Source: an uncultured Collinsella sp. (lineage in GTDB: Bacteria > Actinomycetota > Coriobacteriia > Coriobacteriales > Coriobacteriaceae). From it: a stretch of 23,726 nucleotides of DNA. The DNA lies in assembly GCA_900544065.1 (NCBI GenBank), contig UQTR01000024.1, forward strand, positions 1 through 23,726, written 5' to 3'. This document shows, piece after piece, positions 1 to 7,629 of the stretch. A program made the translations under genes and the position numbers. The notes under the pieces are model-generated. The model ran no database searches. It had not been told where the DNA came from and saw only the letters and a list, made by a program, of their open reading frames with translations. Position 1 is the first letter of the stretch; every line of letters begins with the position of its first letter.

Positions 1-48
1 CGAGATGTCTTAGGGTCTCGTGGGCTCGGAGATGTGTATAAGAGACAG
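1..48 (+). other. Sequencing adapter (Nextera read-2 side) with index, not genomic
   Basis: Bases 15-48 match the Illumina Nextera read-2 transposon adapter, including the 19-bp mosaic end finishing at AAGAGACAG (40-48). Bases 1-6 (CGAGAT) match the end of the P7 primer, and bases 7-14 (GTCTTAGG) sit where an 8-base i7 index belongs. This is library DNA left on the contig end. Genomic sequence starts at 49. Confidence 0.97.
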
Positions 49-213
49 ATGCCGCTTCGCTTCAAGGCACCTTGCTCGCTCTGGCGGGTTTTCGCTGACG
101 CTGCCAAAGCATCGGCGTCGCCTTGGTCCAGATGTGGCACTTGGCAGTCCTAGTCGTTGGGGGCGTTCTTGAATGACCAGTCATTTAAGTGCGTCCCCAA
201 TGACTACCCAATG
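49..213. repeat. Intergenic composite repeat, left copy (truncated by contig end)
   Basis: This stretch is similar along its length to 8453-8635. The shared parts are CTTCAAGGCACCTTGCTCGC (59-78 and 8464-8483), a diverged middle, and an inverted repeat. In the inverted repeat, TTGGGGGCGTTCTT (157-170) faces AAGTGCGTCCCCAA (187-200). Only the right half of the first palindrome is present, because the contig begins inside it. No coding sequence is convincing here. It looks like a REP- or MITE-like intergenic element. Confidence 0.75.
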
Positions 214-255
214 AGTATGTGGGGAAGCAGATTTTTCCGTTCGGCGATTTGTGTC

Positions 256-284
256 TTGAAAAATGTATATAACGACTATAACGT
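256..284 (+). promoter_or_regulatory. Putative promoter/operator of the DMT transporter gene
   Basis: TTGAAA (256-261) and TATAAC (277-282) could be -35 and -10 elements, with a short 15-bp spacer. The second overlaps TATAACGT (277-284), the reverse complement of ACGTTATA. The same 8-mer occurs before the PTS operon (1554-1561) and before the gntR gene at 7630 (7580-7587). ATAACG is also repeated directly here (270-275 and 280-285). Operator function is inferred from this sharing. Confidence 0.45.
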
Positions 285-323
285 AGTGTGAAACATATTG
301 GAAACAATACCGAGGAGGCTGCG

Positions 324-1406
324 TTGAAGAAAAGCAATCTGGGCTATGTGCTGGTGCTGGTCGCCGCGCTTATGTGGGGCAGCATCGGAATCTTTGTAAA
401 CGGCATCTCGGCCATGGGCGTTTCGTCCCAGAGCATGGCTGCCTTTCGCTTGTTGGTCGGAGCGCTTATCTTGGCACCGGTCCTGATGTTTATGGGCTGC
501 CGTCCGGGTGAGGGGTCTACCGTGGCTCAGGGTCCGCTGGCCCTGTTCAAGGCAAGCCCCAAAGAGCTCGTCCCCTGCGCGCTTGTCGGTATCGTCGGTC
601 TGGCCGCCGCCAACACCTGCTATTACGAGTGCATGGGCGAGGTCGGCATGTCCACGGCCTCGGTGCTGCTCTACACCTCGCCGGTGTTTGGTGTCATGCT
701 CGGCCGCGTACTTTATCGCGAGGACGTGACCCCCAACAAGCTCGTTGCCATTGTCTTTAACATCGTTGGCTGCGTGCTTGCAGTGACCAATGGCGACCTT
801 TCCGGTTTCCATTTTTCGGTTTGGGGCGTCACGTCGGGCGTGATTGCAGGCCTTTGTGGTGCGTCGCTCGCGGTGTTTAGCCGGATAGCAACCAAGACGG
901 TCCACCCGCTGGCTGTCACGTTTTGGGGCTTTGTTTTTGGCGGTGCGGTTATGGCGGCTATCGCGGCTCCGTGGCCGGATGTCGCCGCGGCAATGTCGCC
1001 ACAGCTGCTACTGCTGTTCCTTGGCTTTGGACTCATCCCCACAGCTGTGGCCTACATCTTATATATGCAGGGTCTGTCCATGGGGCTCGAGACGTCGAAA
1101 GTTCCCGTCGTAATGTCATTCGAGACGGTCGTCACCGTACTGCTGGGCATTGGTGTCTACGCCGAGCCCGCCGGCGCGATCAAAGTCCTGGGCATCGTGC
1201 TGGTGCTCGCGTCCATCCTGATTATGAACACCGACTTCTCCAAGCTGCGCAACAGTGTGTTTGTCGGTCATGTCATTGAGAGCATGACCTTTAAGCCCAA
1301 CGCGTGGTGGACCGAAAAATCTCAGGACATGGATCTGTTTAAGGAGCGCACCGGCATCGCGCTGGAGCCCACCGTGCAGGAAAGCCCCTGGTACTTCGTA
1401 CGATAG
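324..1406 (+). CDS. DMT superfamily (EamA-type) transporter
   Basis: Inner-membrane protein of about 360 residues with some ten hydrophobic helices arranged as two EamA repeats. The first begins GYVLVLVAALMWGSIGIF and the second covers roughly residues 155-300. Members export or import small metabolites, and the substrate cannot be read from sequence. A soluble C-terminal tail of about 55 residues follows the last helix and is longer than usual. I chose the TTG start at 324 because GAGGAGG (312-318) lies 5 bases upstream. A GTG at 288 is in frame but has no ribosome binding site. The gene stands alone, 183 bases before the PTS operon, and shares the ACGTTATA motif with it. It may export a product of that pathway, but this is inference only. 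Confidence 0.85.
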   Translation: MKKSNLGYVLVLVAALMWGSIGIFVNGISAMGVSSQSMAAFRLLVGALILAPVLMFMGCRPGEGSTVAQGPLALFKASPKELVPCALVGIVGLAAANTCYYECMGEVGMSTASVLLYTSPVFGVMLGRVLYREDVTPNKLVAIVFNIVGCVLAVTNGDLSGFHFSVWGVTSGVIAGLCGASLAVFSRIATKTVHPLAVTFWGFVFGGAVMAAIAAPWPDVAAAMSPQLLLLFLGFGLIPTAVAYILYMQGLSMGLETSKVPVVMSFETVVTVLLGIGVYAEPAGAIKVLGIVLVLASILIMNTDFSKLRNSVFVGHVIESMTFKPNAWWTEKSQDMDLFKERTGIALEPTVQESPWYFVR

Positions 1407-1521
1407 AGGATTGCGCGCAGGGTCTGACCTGGGGTTATCCAGCCAGCACCGGCCTATCCAACCCCAACGTTTCAAGTACGTTAAACCCGTCAACGGTCGA
1501 TTTTCACCCGCGAACGGTCTT

Positions 1522-1573
1522 TATACTAATTAGCAATATAAGCAACGTATAAGACGTTATAATGACCATAACG
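1522..1573 (+). promoter_or_regulatory. Putative PTS operon promoter with palindromic operator
   Basis: A perfect TATAAT (1558-1563) is embedded in ACGTTATA (1554-1561). CGTTAT (1555-1560) and ATAACG (1568-1573) form an inverted repeat with a 7-base centre. A related ACGTATA lies just upstream (1545-1551), and a second -10-like TATACT is at 1522-1527. A repressor bound here would cover the -10 element. The rest of the gap after the DMT gene (1407-1521) shows only a weak hairpin near 1432-1468 and no clear T-tailed terminator. Confidence 0.5.
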
Positions 1574-1589
1574 AAAAGGAGGAGGCAAG

Positions 1590-2513
1590 ATGAATCAGAT
1601 CATTCTCGCATCTCATGGCGGCCTGGCCGCAGGCGCCAAAGACACGCTCGAGATGGTTCTCGGCGACGTGTCGAACGTCCACGTCGTGTCGCTTGCTCGT
1701 GACGACAAGGAGCCCATCACCAATAAGGTTGAGGCTATGATCGCCACGTTCAACGCGGACGACACCGTCTATGTGCTGACCGATATGCTCGGCAGCTCGG
1801 TCAACAACAGCATGGTCGAGCTTTCCAAGAACGGCACGAAGTTCACGGTGATCAGCGGTTTCAACATCCCGCTGGCGCTCACGCTCGCTATGAGCCCCGT
1901 CCCCGTCAAGGGCGCCGAGCTCGCGGCCCTCATCAACGAGGCCCGCACCGGTCTGACCAACCCCAACGCACCGGTCGAGGCCGCCGCGGCTCCCGCCAAG
2001 AAGGCCAAGGCGTCCCGTCACAGCTCCGGTCCCGCCAAGATCGTCCTCGCACGTCTTGACTACCGTCTGCTGCACGGCCAGGTCGTCTTTACCTGGACCA
2101 CCAAGGTTCAGGCCGAGCGCATTATCGTCGTTGACAACGCCGCCGCCAACGATGACATCAAGAAGGGCGCTCTTAAGCTGGCCAAGCCCCAGGGCGTGCG
2201 CCTGAACGTCTTCACCGTCGAGCGTGCCCTCGCCAAGATGGACAAGCTCAACACCCTCGGCGAGCGCGTCATGTTCGTCTTTGGCAACACCGCCGAGATG
2301 CTGCAGTTCTGCCAGGGCTACAAGCTCGATGCCATCAACCTGGGCGCCACCGCCAACCACGACGGTGCCGATCAGGTCGGCGGCAAGGACAGCTCCGTCT
2401 TCCTCGACGCCACCCAGAAGGCCGACGTCAACCAGCTGCTCGACATGGGCATCAAGCTCTACGTCCAGCAGACCCCTACGTATCAGAGCGTCGACATCGA
2501 CGCCAAGCTGTAA
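1590..2513 (+). CDS. PTS mannose/fructose/sorbose-family EIIAB fusion
   Basis: Cytoplasmic phosphocarrier of 307 residues. The EIIA domain (about 1-125) opens with IILASHGG, whose His9 is the expected residue phosphorylated by HPr. An Ala/Pro/Lys linker (about 127-147) leads to the EIIB domain (about 148-307), which contains RLDYRLLHGQV with phospho-acceptor His162. This is the ManX-type fused arrangement, and its length is normal. The start has AAAAGGAGGAGG a few bases upstream. EIIC and EIID follow directly, so one complete permease is encoded. The deglycase-like SIS gene downstream suggests that the sugar is a glycated amino acid (frl/gfr type). The family alone would also fit mannose, glucose or amino sugars. 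Confidence 0.93.
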   Translation: MNQIILASHGGLAAGAKDTLEMVLGDVSNVHVVSLARDDKEPITNKVEAMIATFNADDTVYVLTDMLGSSVNNSMVELSKNGTKFTVISGFNIPLALTLAMSPVPVKGAELAALINEARTGLTNPNAPVEAAAAPAKKAKASRHSSGPAKIVLARLDYRLLHGQVVFTWTTKVQAERIIVVDNAAANDDIKKGALKLAKPQGVRLNVFTVERALAKMDKLNTLGERVMFVFGNTAEMLQFCQGYKLDAINLGATANHDGADQVGGKDSSVFLDATQKADVNQLLDMGIKLYVQQTPTYQSVDIDAKL

Positions 2514-2549
2514 TCAACCAGGCTTTTGCCTGACTGAAAGGAGAAGGGT

Positions 2550-3344
2550 ATGAATACGTTCATCAGTGCGGTGCTCGTCGGCCTCGTCGGCGTGTTCTGC
2601 ATGTGGGACTCCCGCCTGCTCGGTCGTCTTAACTTCGAGCAGCCCCTCGTTGGCGCTACGCTCGTCGGTCTGCTGCTGGGCGATGTGCCCACCGGCCTTG
2701 CCGTCGGTGCCGCCGTCGAGCTCGTGTCCATGGGCCTGGTGCAGGTCGGCGCCGCCGTTCCGCCCGATATGGTCCTGGGCGGCATCGTGGCCGCTGCCTT
2801 TGCGTGCCTGACCGATGCTTCCGCCGAGACCGCCATGACGATCGCCATCCCGGTCGCCGTCCTGGGTCAGCTCCTCGGCATCGTGTTCCGTTCCATCATC
2901 GCCGCCCTCACCCATGTGGCAGATAGCGCGATCGATAACGGAAAGTTCAAGACCGCCTACCGTATGCACATCTGCGCCGGCTCCGGTCTGTACGCCGTCA
3001 TGTACTTCCTGCCGATCTTCCTCGCCGTTTTTGTTGGCACCGACCTGGTTCAGGCCATCGTCAACATGGTTCCCGAGTGGCTATCCACTGGTCTTAACGT
3101 TTCGACCAAGATCATGACCGCCTACGGCTTGGCCCTGCTGCTCACCATGATGATCAAGAAGGGTATGACTCCGTTCCTGTTCATCGGTTTCCTGCTCGCC
3201 GCTTACCTCAACCTGTCCGTCATCGCGGTCGCTCTGATCGGTGTGTGCCTGGCTGTCGTCTTCATGGGCTTCAAGTTCAACGGTTCCCATGCAGCCGCCG
3301 GTGTCGATTCCGACTACGATCCGCTCGAAGACGACGAAGACTAA
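2550..3344 (+). CDS. PTS mannose-family EIIC membrane subunit
   Basis: Integral membrane protein of 264 residues, the usual length for ManY/AgaC-type EIIC. It is rich in Gly/Ala/Val/Leu helices and includes the family-like stretch FEQPLVGATLVGLLLGDVPT near residues 30-50. With EIID it forms the sugar channel. The C-terminus is acidic (DPLEDDED). The start has AAAGGAG eight bases upstream. A small hairpin (CAGGC-TTTT-GCCTG, 2519-2532) lies in the 36-base gap after EIIAB and may tune relative expression. The stop codon TAA overlaps the ribosome binding site of EIID, so the genes are tightly linked. Confidence 0.93.
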   Translation: MNTFISAVLVGLVGVFCMWDSRLLGRLNFEQPLVGATLVGLLLGDVPTGLAVGAAVELVSMGLVQVGAAVPPDMVLGGIVAAAFACLTDASAETAMTIAIPVAVLGQLLGIVFRSIIAALTHVADSAIDNGKFKTAYRMHICAGSGLYAVMYFLPIFLAVFVGTDLVQAIVNMVPEWLSTGLNVSTKIMTAYGLALLLTMMIKKGMTPFLFIGFLLAAYLNLSVIAVALIGVCLAVVFMGFKFNGSHAAAGVDSDYDPLEDDED

Positions 3345-3357
3345 GGAGGAACACACT

Positions 3358-4191
3358 ATGGCAACCGCAACCAAGGACGTGTCCCTGAACAAGAAGGTCA
3401 GCCAGTTCTTCTGGCGCTCCTGGGCCATCCAGGCCTCTTGGAACTACGAGCGTCAGATGAACATGGGCTTCCTCTACGGCATGGTTCCTACGCTCGATCG
3501 CCTCTACCCGGATGAGTCCGACCCCAAGCAGCTCGCTGCTAAGAAAGAGGCTTACCACCGTCACATGGCGTTCTACAACTGCACCCCGCAGACGAGCGCT
3601 TTCATCCTGGGCCTCTCCGCCTCCATGGAGGAGGAGTACGCCAAGGATCCCGAGAACTTCGATCCCGATTCGATCAACGCGGTCAAGACCTCCCTCATGG
3701 GTCCGCTTTCCGGCATCGGTGACTCCTTCTTCCAGGGCACCATCCGCGTTATCGCCTTTGGCCTGGGCGTTCAGCTGGCTCAGCAGGGCTCCATCATGGG
3801 CCCGATCCTGGCCATGCTCATCTCCATCGTCCCCTCTGTGCTGATCACTTGGTTCGCAGCCAAGATGGGCTATCAGGGCGGCCACGAGTACCTGAGCAAG
3901 CTTCAGGGCGGCGACCTCATGGAGAAGCTCATGTATGTCTGCGGCATCGTGGGTCTTATGTCCGTGGGCGGCATGATCGCTACGCTGATCGGCGCCACCA
4001 CCCCGCTGCAGTTCGCTGAGGGCACCGTCGTTATCCAGGACATCCTGGACGGCATGATGCCCCAGATGATCTCCCTTGGCCTCACCGGCCTTATGTACTG
4101 GCTCATCAAGAAGAACGTCAACACCGGTTGGCTTCTCGTGATCGCCATCGTGGGCGGCATCGCCCTCTCCGCGGCCGGCATCCTGGCCTAG
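3358..4191 (+). CDS. PTS mannose-family EIID membrane subunit
   Basis: Membrane subunit of 277 residues, the partner of EIIC. The N-terminal half is amphipathic and has the family pattern RSWAIQASWNYERQMNMGF and GPLSGIGDSFFQGTIR. The C-terminal half holds the transmembrane helices. The ATG at 3358 is preceded by AAGGAGG (3343-3349). In-frame upstream codons overlap the EIIC gene in another frame and are not used. It is the last PTS gene. The next gene, the SIS deglycase, follows after 199 bases that contain hairpins. Confidence 0.93.
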   Translation: MATATKDVSLNKKVSQFFWRSWAIQASWNYERQMNMGFLYGMVPTLDRLYPDESDPKQLAAKKEAYHRHMAFYNCTPQTSAFILGLSASMEEEYAKDPENFDPDSINAVKTSLMGPLSGIGDSFFQGTIRVIAFGLGVQLAQQGSIMGPILAMLISIVPSVLITWFAAKMGYQGGHEYLSKLQGGDLMEKLMYVCGIVGLMSVGGMIATLIGATTPLQFAEGTVVIQDILDGMMPQMISLGLTGLMYWLIKKNVNTGWLLVIAIVGGIALSAAGILA

Positions 4192-4225
4192 TCGCGACCA
4201 AGCGTCTAACCGCTTTCCCCCGGGG

Positions 4226-4256
4226 GCCTGCCTGGCATCCCATACCCCAGGCAGGC
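4226..4256 (+). terminator. Strong hairpin after the PTS genes (attenuator or RNA-processing stem)
   Basis: GCCTGCCTGG (4226-4235) and CCAGGCAGGC (4247-4256) form a perfect 10-bp stem with an 11-base loop. No T-run follows (CTTCCATTCCC), so a standard intrinsic terminator is doubtful. The stem could instead stabilise the PTS message or partly separate it from the SIS gene. Confidence 0.5.
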
Positions 4257-4270
4257 TTCCATTCCCAAAA

Positions 4271-4299
4271 TGCGACAATGGGACAGTCCCCTTGTCGCA
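4271..4299. repeat. Small palindrome with GGGAC-A-GTCCC core
   Basis: TGCGACAA (4271-4278) pairs with TTGTCGCA (4292-4299) around GGGACAGTCCC. This is a compact REP-like hairpin in the gap between EIID and the SIS gene. Related GGGACAG words occur near 14800 and, reversed, near 5500. Confidence 0.6.
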
Positions 4300-4390
4300 T
4301 CCTCAACGGGCCGGCGACTCGGTCCAAACCACGGTAACCCTGCGAGCGCCCGGCAATGTGACGCCGCAAAAATCGAAAGGAATGTGTCAG

Positions 4391-5374
4391 ATGTACGAGA
4401 TCGACCTTAACCTCCCTAAGCAGATCGTCGCTGACGTCCTGTCCAACCACGAGATCCACAGCGTTGCCTTCGTCGGCTGCGGTGCCTCCATGTCCGACCT
4501 GTACCCCGCCAAGTACTTCCTGGCCAACAACACGGACAAGCTGAACGTTCAGATCTTCACCGCTAACGAGTTCAACTACGACACGCCCTCCTGGGTCAAC
4601 GAGCACACCTTCGTGATCACCTGCTCCCTCGGTGGCTCCACGCCCGAGACCGTCGAGGCCAACAAGACCGCCAAGAAGCACAACTGCCCGGTCGTCTCCC
4701 TCACCAACAAGGCTGGCTCCGCTCTGACCGTCGACGCCGACCACGTCATCGTCCACGGCTTCCACGCCAACTATGCCGCCAAGGCCGAGAAGCCTGGCTA
4801 CGCCATCGCTCTTGCTCTCGAGATCCTTCAGCAGACCGAGGGCTATGATCACTACGAGGATATGATCACCGGCCTCACCAACATCTTCGACCTGTGCGAG
4901 AACGCCGCTCAGCACTGCACGAAGCTTGCCAAGAAGTTCGCTGAGGACTTCAAGGACGACAAGATGATCTACTTCATGGCTTCCGGTGCCTCCGAGAAGA
5001 TGGCCTACTCTCACGCCGCCTTCCTGTTCACCGAGATGCAGTGGATCGACGCCGCCGCCTACAACACCGGCGAGTACTTCCACGGCCCGTTCGAGGTTTC
5101 CACCGAGGGTAAGCCCTACGTCTTCTTCATGTCCGATGGTGCTACCCGTCCGATGGACGCCCGCGCCCTCACCTTCCTTGAGCGCATGGGCGCCAAGGTC
5201 GCTCTGATCGACTCCAAGGACTACGGTCTGGCCGACGCCGTGCCGGCGAGCGTCATCACCTACTTCAACCCGCTGCTGCACCTCGCCGTTATGCGCGAGT
5301 ACGGCAACCAGATCGCCGAGGCCCGTCAGCACCCGCTGACCATGCGTCGCTACATGTGGAAGCTTTCCTACTAA
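4391..5374 (+). CDS. SIS-domain sugar-phosphate deglycase, FrlB/GfrF-like
   Basis: Protein of 327 residues with two SIS (sugar isomerase) folds and no glutaminase domain, so not a GlmS. GCGASMSD (29-36) and CSLGGSTPET (78-87) are phosphosugar-binding loops. TGEYFHGPFE (226-235) matches the GE-xx-HGP motif of FrlB/FraB deglycases, where an acid and a histidine act in catalysis. Such enzymes split fructosamine-6-phosphates into glucose-6-phosphate and an amino acid. The ATG at 4391 has AAAGG about 10 bases upstream. The gene follows the PTS in the same direction and probably acts on its product. Fructoselysine-6-P, glucoselysine-6-P or a related amine are all possible. It is paralogous to the gene at 11609. 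Confidence 0.8.
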   Translation: MYEIDLNLPKQIVADVLSNHEIHSVAFVGCGASMSDLYPAKYFLANNTDKLNVQIFTANEFNYDTPSWVNEHTFVITCSLGGSTPETVEANKTAKKHNCPVVSLTNKAGSALTVDADHVIVHGFHANYAAKAEKPGYAIALALEILQQTEGYDHYEDMITGLTNIFDLCENAAQHCTKLAKKFAEDFKDDKMIYFMASGASEKMAYSHAAFLFTEMQWIDAAAYNTGEYFHGPFEVSTEGKPYVFFMSDGATRPMDARALTFLERMGAKVALIDSKDYGLADAVPASVITYFNPLLHLAVMREYGNQIAEARQHPLTMRRYMWKLSY

Positions 5375-5407
5375 TCACAAGTAAGTAAACCTTACGGGTT
5401 GATTGAG

Positions 5408-5439
5408 AGGGGATGGGGTTTGTGCCCCGTCCCCTTTTT
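5408..5439 (+). terminator. Intrinsic terminator after the SIS gene
   Basis: AGGGGATGGGG and CCCCGTCCCC form a GC-rich stem (one G-U pair) around TTTGTG and run straight into TTTTT (5435-5439). It ends the PTS-deglycase transcript and separates it from the HAD gene. A CCTGTCCC word at about 5500 lies in the remaining gap. Confidence 0.85.
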
Positions 5440-5533
5440 GCTTTGGGGAGGGCGTGTCTGTCGCGTCGCAAAACCCCAGATAAAACCTACCAAAATAAAC
5501 CTGTCCCTTTTTGGCAGGTGGGAGGAGATGCGT

Positions 5534-6163
5534 ATGATCAAAGCAGTGCTGTTTGATATGGACGGCGTGCTGGTCGATACCGAGTGGTTCTACAACCGTC
5601 GTCGCGTGGCGTTTATGGAAGAGAAGGGGTTCCATTTTGACGAGATCCCCGATCTTTCGGGATCTAACGAGCCTGCCATTTGGGAGGCGCTGGTGCCCGA
5701 CGATGTTGAGCTGCGCGAGCGTCTGCGCGTGGAGTACAAGCAGGTCTACAGCCCGGATCACCCCGTTCCGTATGCCGAGCTGCTCAACGAGCAGACGGAG
5801 CCGGTGATGCGCGAGCTGCACGAGCGTGGCGTGAAGTGTGCCATCGCGAGTTCGTCCTATCGCGAGCTGATCGACGAGCTGGTGGAGATTGCTGGCATTG
5901 CCGATGTGCTGGATTACACCATCAGCGGTCACGAGTGCAGCGCGTTTAAGCCCGACCCCGAGATCTACCTGCGCGCCATGGAAGCGCTGGGTGTGGAGCC
6001 CGCCGAGTGCCTGGTTATCGAGGATTCGCCTTTGGGTATCGAGGCTGGCAAACGTTCCGGCGCCCGCGTCCTGGCGCTGCGTCCGCACGAGGGCGTTAAC
6101 CTCGATCAATCGCGAGCCGATGCCGTTATCGATAATCTGACCGACATTTTGGCCGCTTTGTAG
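5534..6163 (+). CDS. HAD-superfamily phosphatase/phosphoglucomutase-like (subfamily IA)
   Basis: Soluble protein of 209 residues with all four HAD motifs. These are DMDGVLVD (nucleophile Asp8, acid/base Asp10), the Ser stretch at 106-108 (CAIASSS), Lys139 in FKPDPEIY, and EDS (163-165) in VIEDSPLGIEAG. The cap domain lies between motifs I and II. Relatives are beta-phosphoglucomutases and small sugar phosphatases; the substrate is not evident. The start at 5534 is favoured because GGAGG (5521-5525) is 8 bases upstream. The ATG at 5528 abuts that site. A strong terminator precedes the gene, so it probably has its own transcript. Confidence 0.85.
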   Translation: MIKAVLFDMDGVLVDTEWFYNRRRVAFMEEKGFHFDEIPDLSGSNEPAIWEALVPDDVELRERLRVEYKQVYSPDHPVPYAELLNEQTEPVMRELHERGVKCAIASSSYRELIDELVEIAGIADVLDYTISGHECSAFKPDPEIYLRAMEALGVEPAECLVIEDSPLGIEAGKRSGARVLALRPHEGVNLDQSRADAVIDNLTDILAAL

Positions 6164-6166
6164 TGT

Positions 6167-6214
6167 CAATCCGCCGCGAGCAGCACGGGTTCAAACGTTT
6201 TTTGCGGTGGATTG
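6167..6214 (+). terminator. Hairpin just after the HAD gene, possible terminator
   Basis: CAATCCGCCGC (6167-6177) pairs with GCGGTGGATTG (6204-6214), with one G-U pair and a 26-base loop that contains TTTTTT. Only scattered Ts follow, so termination is uncertain. Confidence 0.4.
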
Positions 6215-6259
6215 GCTCAATTTGGTTCCTTTTTGATCCGTTTGGCTTCGATTCGGGCT

Positions 6260-6378
6260 AAGTGAGTAGACTTTTTGGCGCAGGTCGAGCACAATGCATA
6301 TCTTCCTTTGTAAAACCGCAGGTCACAGGGGTGGCGGTTTTGGGTGTGCTCGACAGATCGTAAAAAGTCTACTCACTT
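6260..6378. repeat. 119-bp three-stem palindromic element
   Basis: The outer arms AAGTGAGTAGACTTTTT (6260-6276) and AAAAAGTCTACTCACTT (6362-6378) are perfectly complementary over 17 bp. The middle arms GTCGAGCACA (6284-6293) and TGTGCTCGAC (6345-6354) pair over 10 bp. The inner arms AAAACCGC (6312-6319) and GCGGTTTT (6334-6341) pair over 8 bp. The element can form one long interrupted hairpin in either strand. It looks like a MITE-like or REP-like element, or a structured RNA. There is no coding potential and no transposase nearby. Confidence 0.85.
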
Positions 6379-6463
6379 GTAATTTGGGCCTTTGGTCGTG
6401 GGGGTTGCTGGTCCCGCTTTGGTTGTCGAGGGAGAGTGAATTGAAGCGCCCCCGTACGCTCCG

Positions 6464-6472
6464 TGCTACAAT
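6464..6472 (+). promoter_or_regulatory. Extended -10 promoter of the YitT gene
   Basis: TGCTACAAT is an extended -10 (TGnTACAAT) 45 bases before the GTG start. A TTGAAG word (6441-6446) lies upstream, but its 20-bp spacing is too long to matter much. Confidence 0.5.
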
Positions 6473-6517
6473 CGCCGGCATGCCTCACAACTAGATTTGC
6501 CTTCGAAAGGAGCCTAC

Positions 6518-7525
6518 GTGGCGAACGCCATCGATCAGCTCACGGACCGCGTGCTCGTGCTCGGCCGCCTTACCATCGTCCGCCGCGCCATTACTGCCGT
6601 GGCGGTCACGATTTCTGCCGTTCTCCAGACATTCCTGATCCAGGCGTTCATTCAACCCGCCGACCTGCTTCCGAGCGGTCTTACCGGCGTCGCGGTCCTG
6701 CTCGATCGCGTTACTTCGCTCGGCGGCGTTCACATCGACATCTCGCTCGGTATGCTCGCGCTCAACATCCCCGTGGCGCTCCTATGCTGGAGCGGCATTA
6801 GCAAGCGCTTCGTCATCTTCTCGATGATGCAGGTCGTGCTCTCATCGCTGTTTCTCAACGTCTTTCACTTCGCTCCGTTTTTGGGCGACAAGATCATGCT
6901 CATCATTTTTGGCGGCGTGGTCTCGGGTCTGGGCGCTGCCATCGCGCTTAAATCCGGTGCATCTACCGGCGGCACCGACTTTATCGCGTTATGGGTCTCC
7001 AACCACACGGGCAAGACTATCTGGGGCGTCATCTTTGGCTTTAACTGCTTTATTCTGGCGATCTTTGGTTTTATGTTTGGCTGGGACAAGGCGGCGTATT
7101 CCATTGTGTTCCAGTTTATTTCGACCAAGACCATCGACAGCTTCTATCGTCGCTACGACCGCGTGACGCTGCAGATCACGACGCGCAAGGCGGACGAGGT
7201 CATGACCGCCTATGTTGACCATTTTCAGCATGGCATTAGCTGTGCCGAGGTCATCGGCGGATACAGCCGCGAAAAGATGTATCTGCTGCACGCCGTTGTC
7301 TCGACCTACGAGAGTCAGGACATTATCAAGCTGGTGTGTGACATTGATCCCGGCGCCGTGATCAATGTGTTCCACACGCTCAACTTTGTGGGCGGCTGGT
7401 GGGGCGGTCATGTCGACGAGCCCATGCCCACGGCCGTTCCCGATCCCGACAAGCCCGCGCGCATGGCCAGCAGGCAGGCGCGCCTCAGCGAGCAGGACAG
7501 CCTGCAGCAGGACGACGGCAGGTAA
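6518..7525 (+). CDS. YitT family membrane protein (DUF161 plus DUF2179)
   Basis: Membrane protein of 335 residues. The N-terminal two thirds hold five to six helices with the family features DLLPSGLTGVAVLLDR, KSGASTGGTDFIA and the FGFMFGW loop. The C-terminal cytoplasmic DUF2179 domain (about 215-300) includes EVIGGYSREKMYLLHAVVS and ends at a FVGG motif. The function of YitT proteins is unknown. The GTG at 6518 has AAAGGAG five bases upstream. An in-frame TTG at 6497 overlaps that site and is rejected. A polar tail of about 35 residues follows the domain. It is a single-gene unit between palindromic sequence and the first gntR gene. Confidence 0.9.
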   Translation: MANAIDQLTDRVLVLGRLTIVRRAITAVAVTISAVLQTFLIQAFIQPADLLPSGLTGVAVLLDRVTSLGGVHIDISLGMLALNIPVALLCWSGISKRFVIFSMMQVVLSSLFLNVFHFAPFLGDKIMLIIFGGVVSGLGAAIALKSGASTGGTDFIALWVSNHTGKTIWGVIFGFNCFILAIFGFMFGWDKAAYSIVFQFISTKTIDSFYRRYDRVTLQITTRKADEVMTAYVDHFQHGISCAEVIGGYSREKMYLLHAVVSTYESQDIIKLVCDIDPGAVINVFHTLNFVGGWWGGHVDEPMPTAVPDPDKPARMASRQARLSEQDSLQQDDGR

Positions 7526-7575
7526 GGATTTGCTGTATGCGGTGTATCGTTTTATCAAACTGAGGTAACATGAAA

Positions 7576-7600
7576 CTAGACGTTATATACGTATTAGTTA
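7576..7600 (+). promoter_or_regulatory. Putative autoregulatory operator of the first gntR gene
   Basis: ACGTTATATACGT (7580-7592) contains ACGTTATA and is flanked by ACTA and TTAGT, giving an imperfect dyad over 7576-7600. TATATA (7584-7589) could be a -10. The shared 8-mer suggests that the regulator encoded 30 bases downstream binds here and at the PTS and DMT promoters. Confidence 0.5.
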
Positions 7601-7629
7601 TTTCAATATTTCGATAAGAGTGATTAGAT

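Noticed and set aside
288..323. GTG start at 288 for the DMT transporter
   Set aside because: No ribosome binding site precedes it, while TTG at 324 has GAGGAGG five bases upstream and gives a normal N-terminus.
4118..5332. 404-codon minus-strand open frame over the first SIS gene
   Set aside because: It is antisense to a conserved enzyme; no domain or ribosome binding site is seen.
5399..5533. Longer N-terminus for the HAD protein
   Set aside because: It would start inside the terminator of the SIS gene; GGAGG and the conserved first strand (MIKAVLFDMDG) place the start at 5534.
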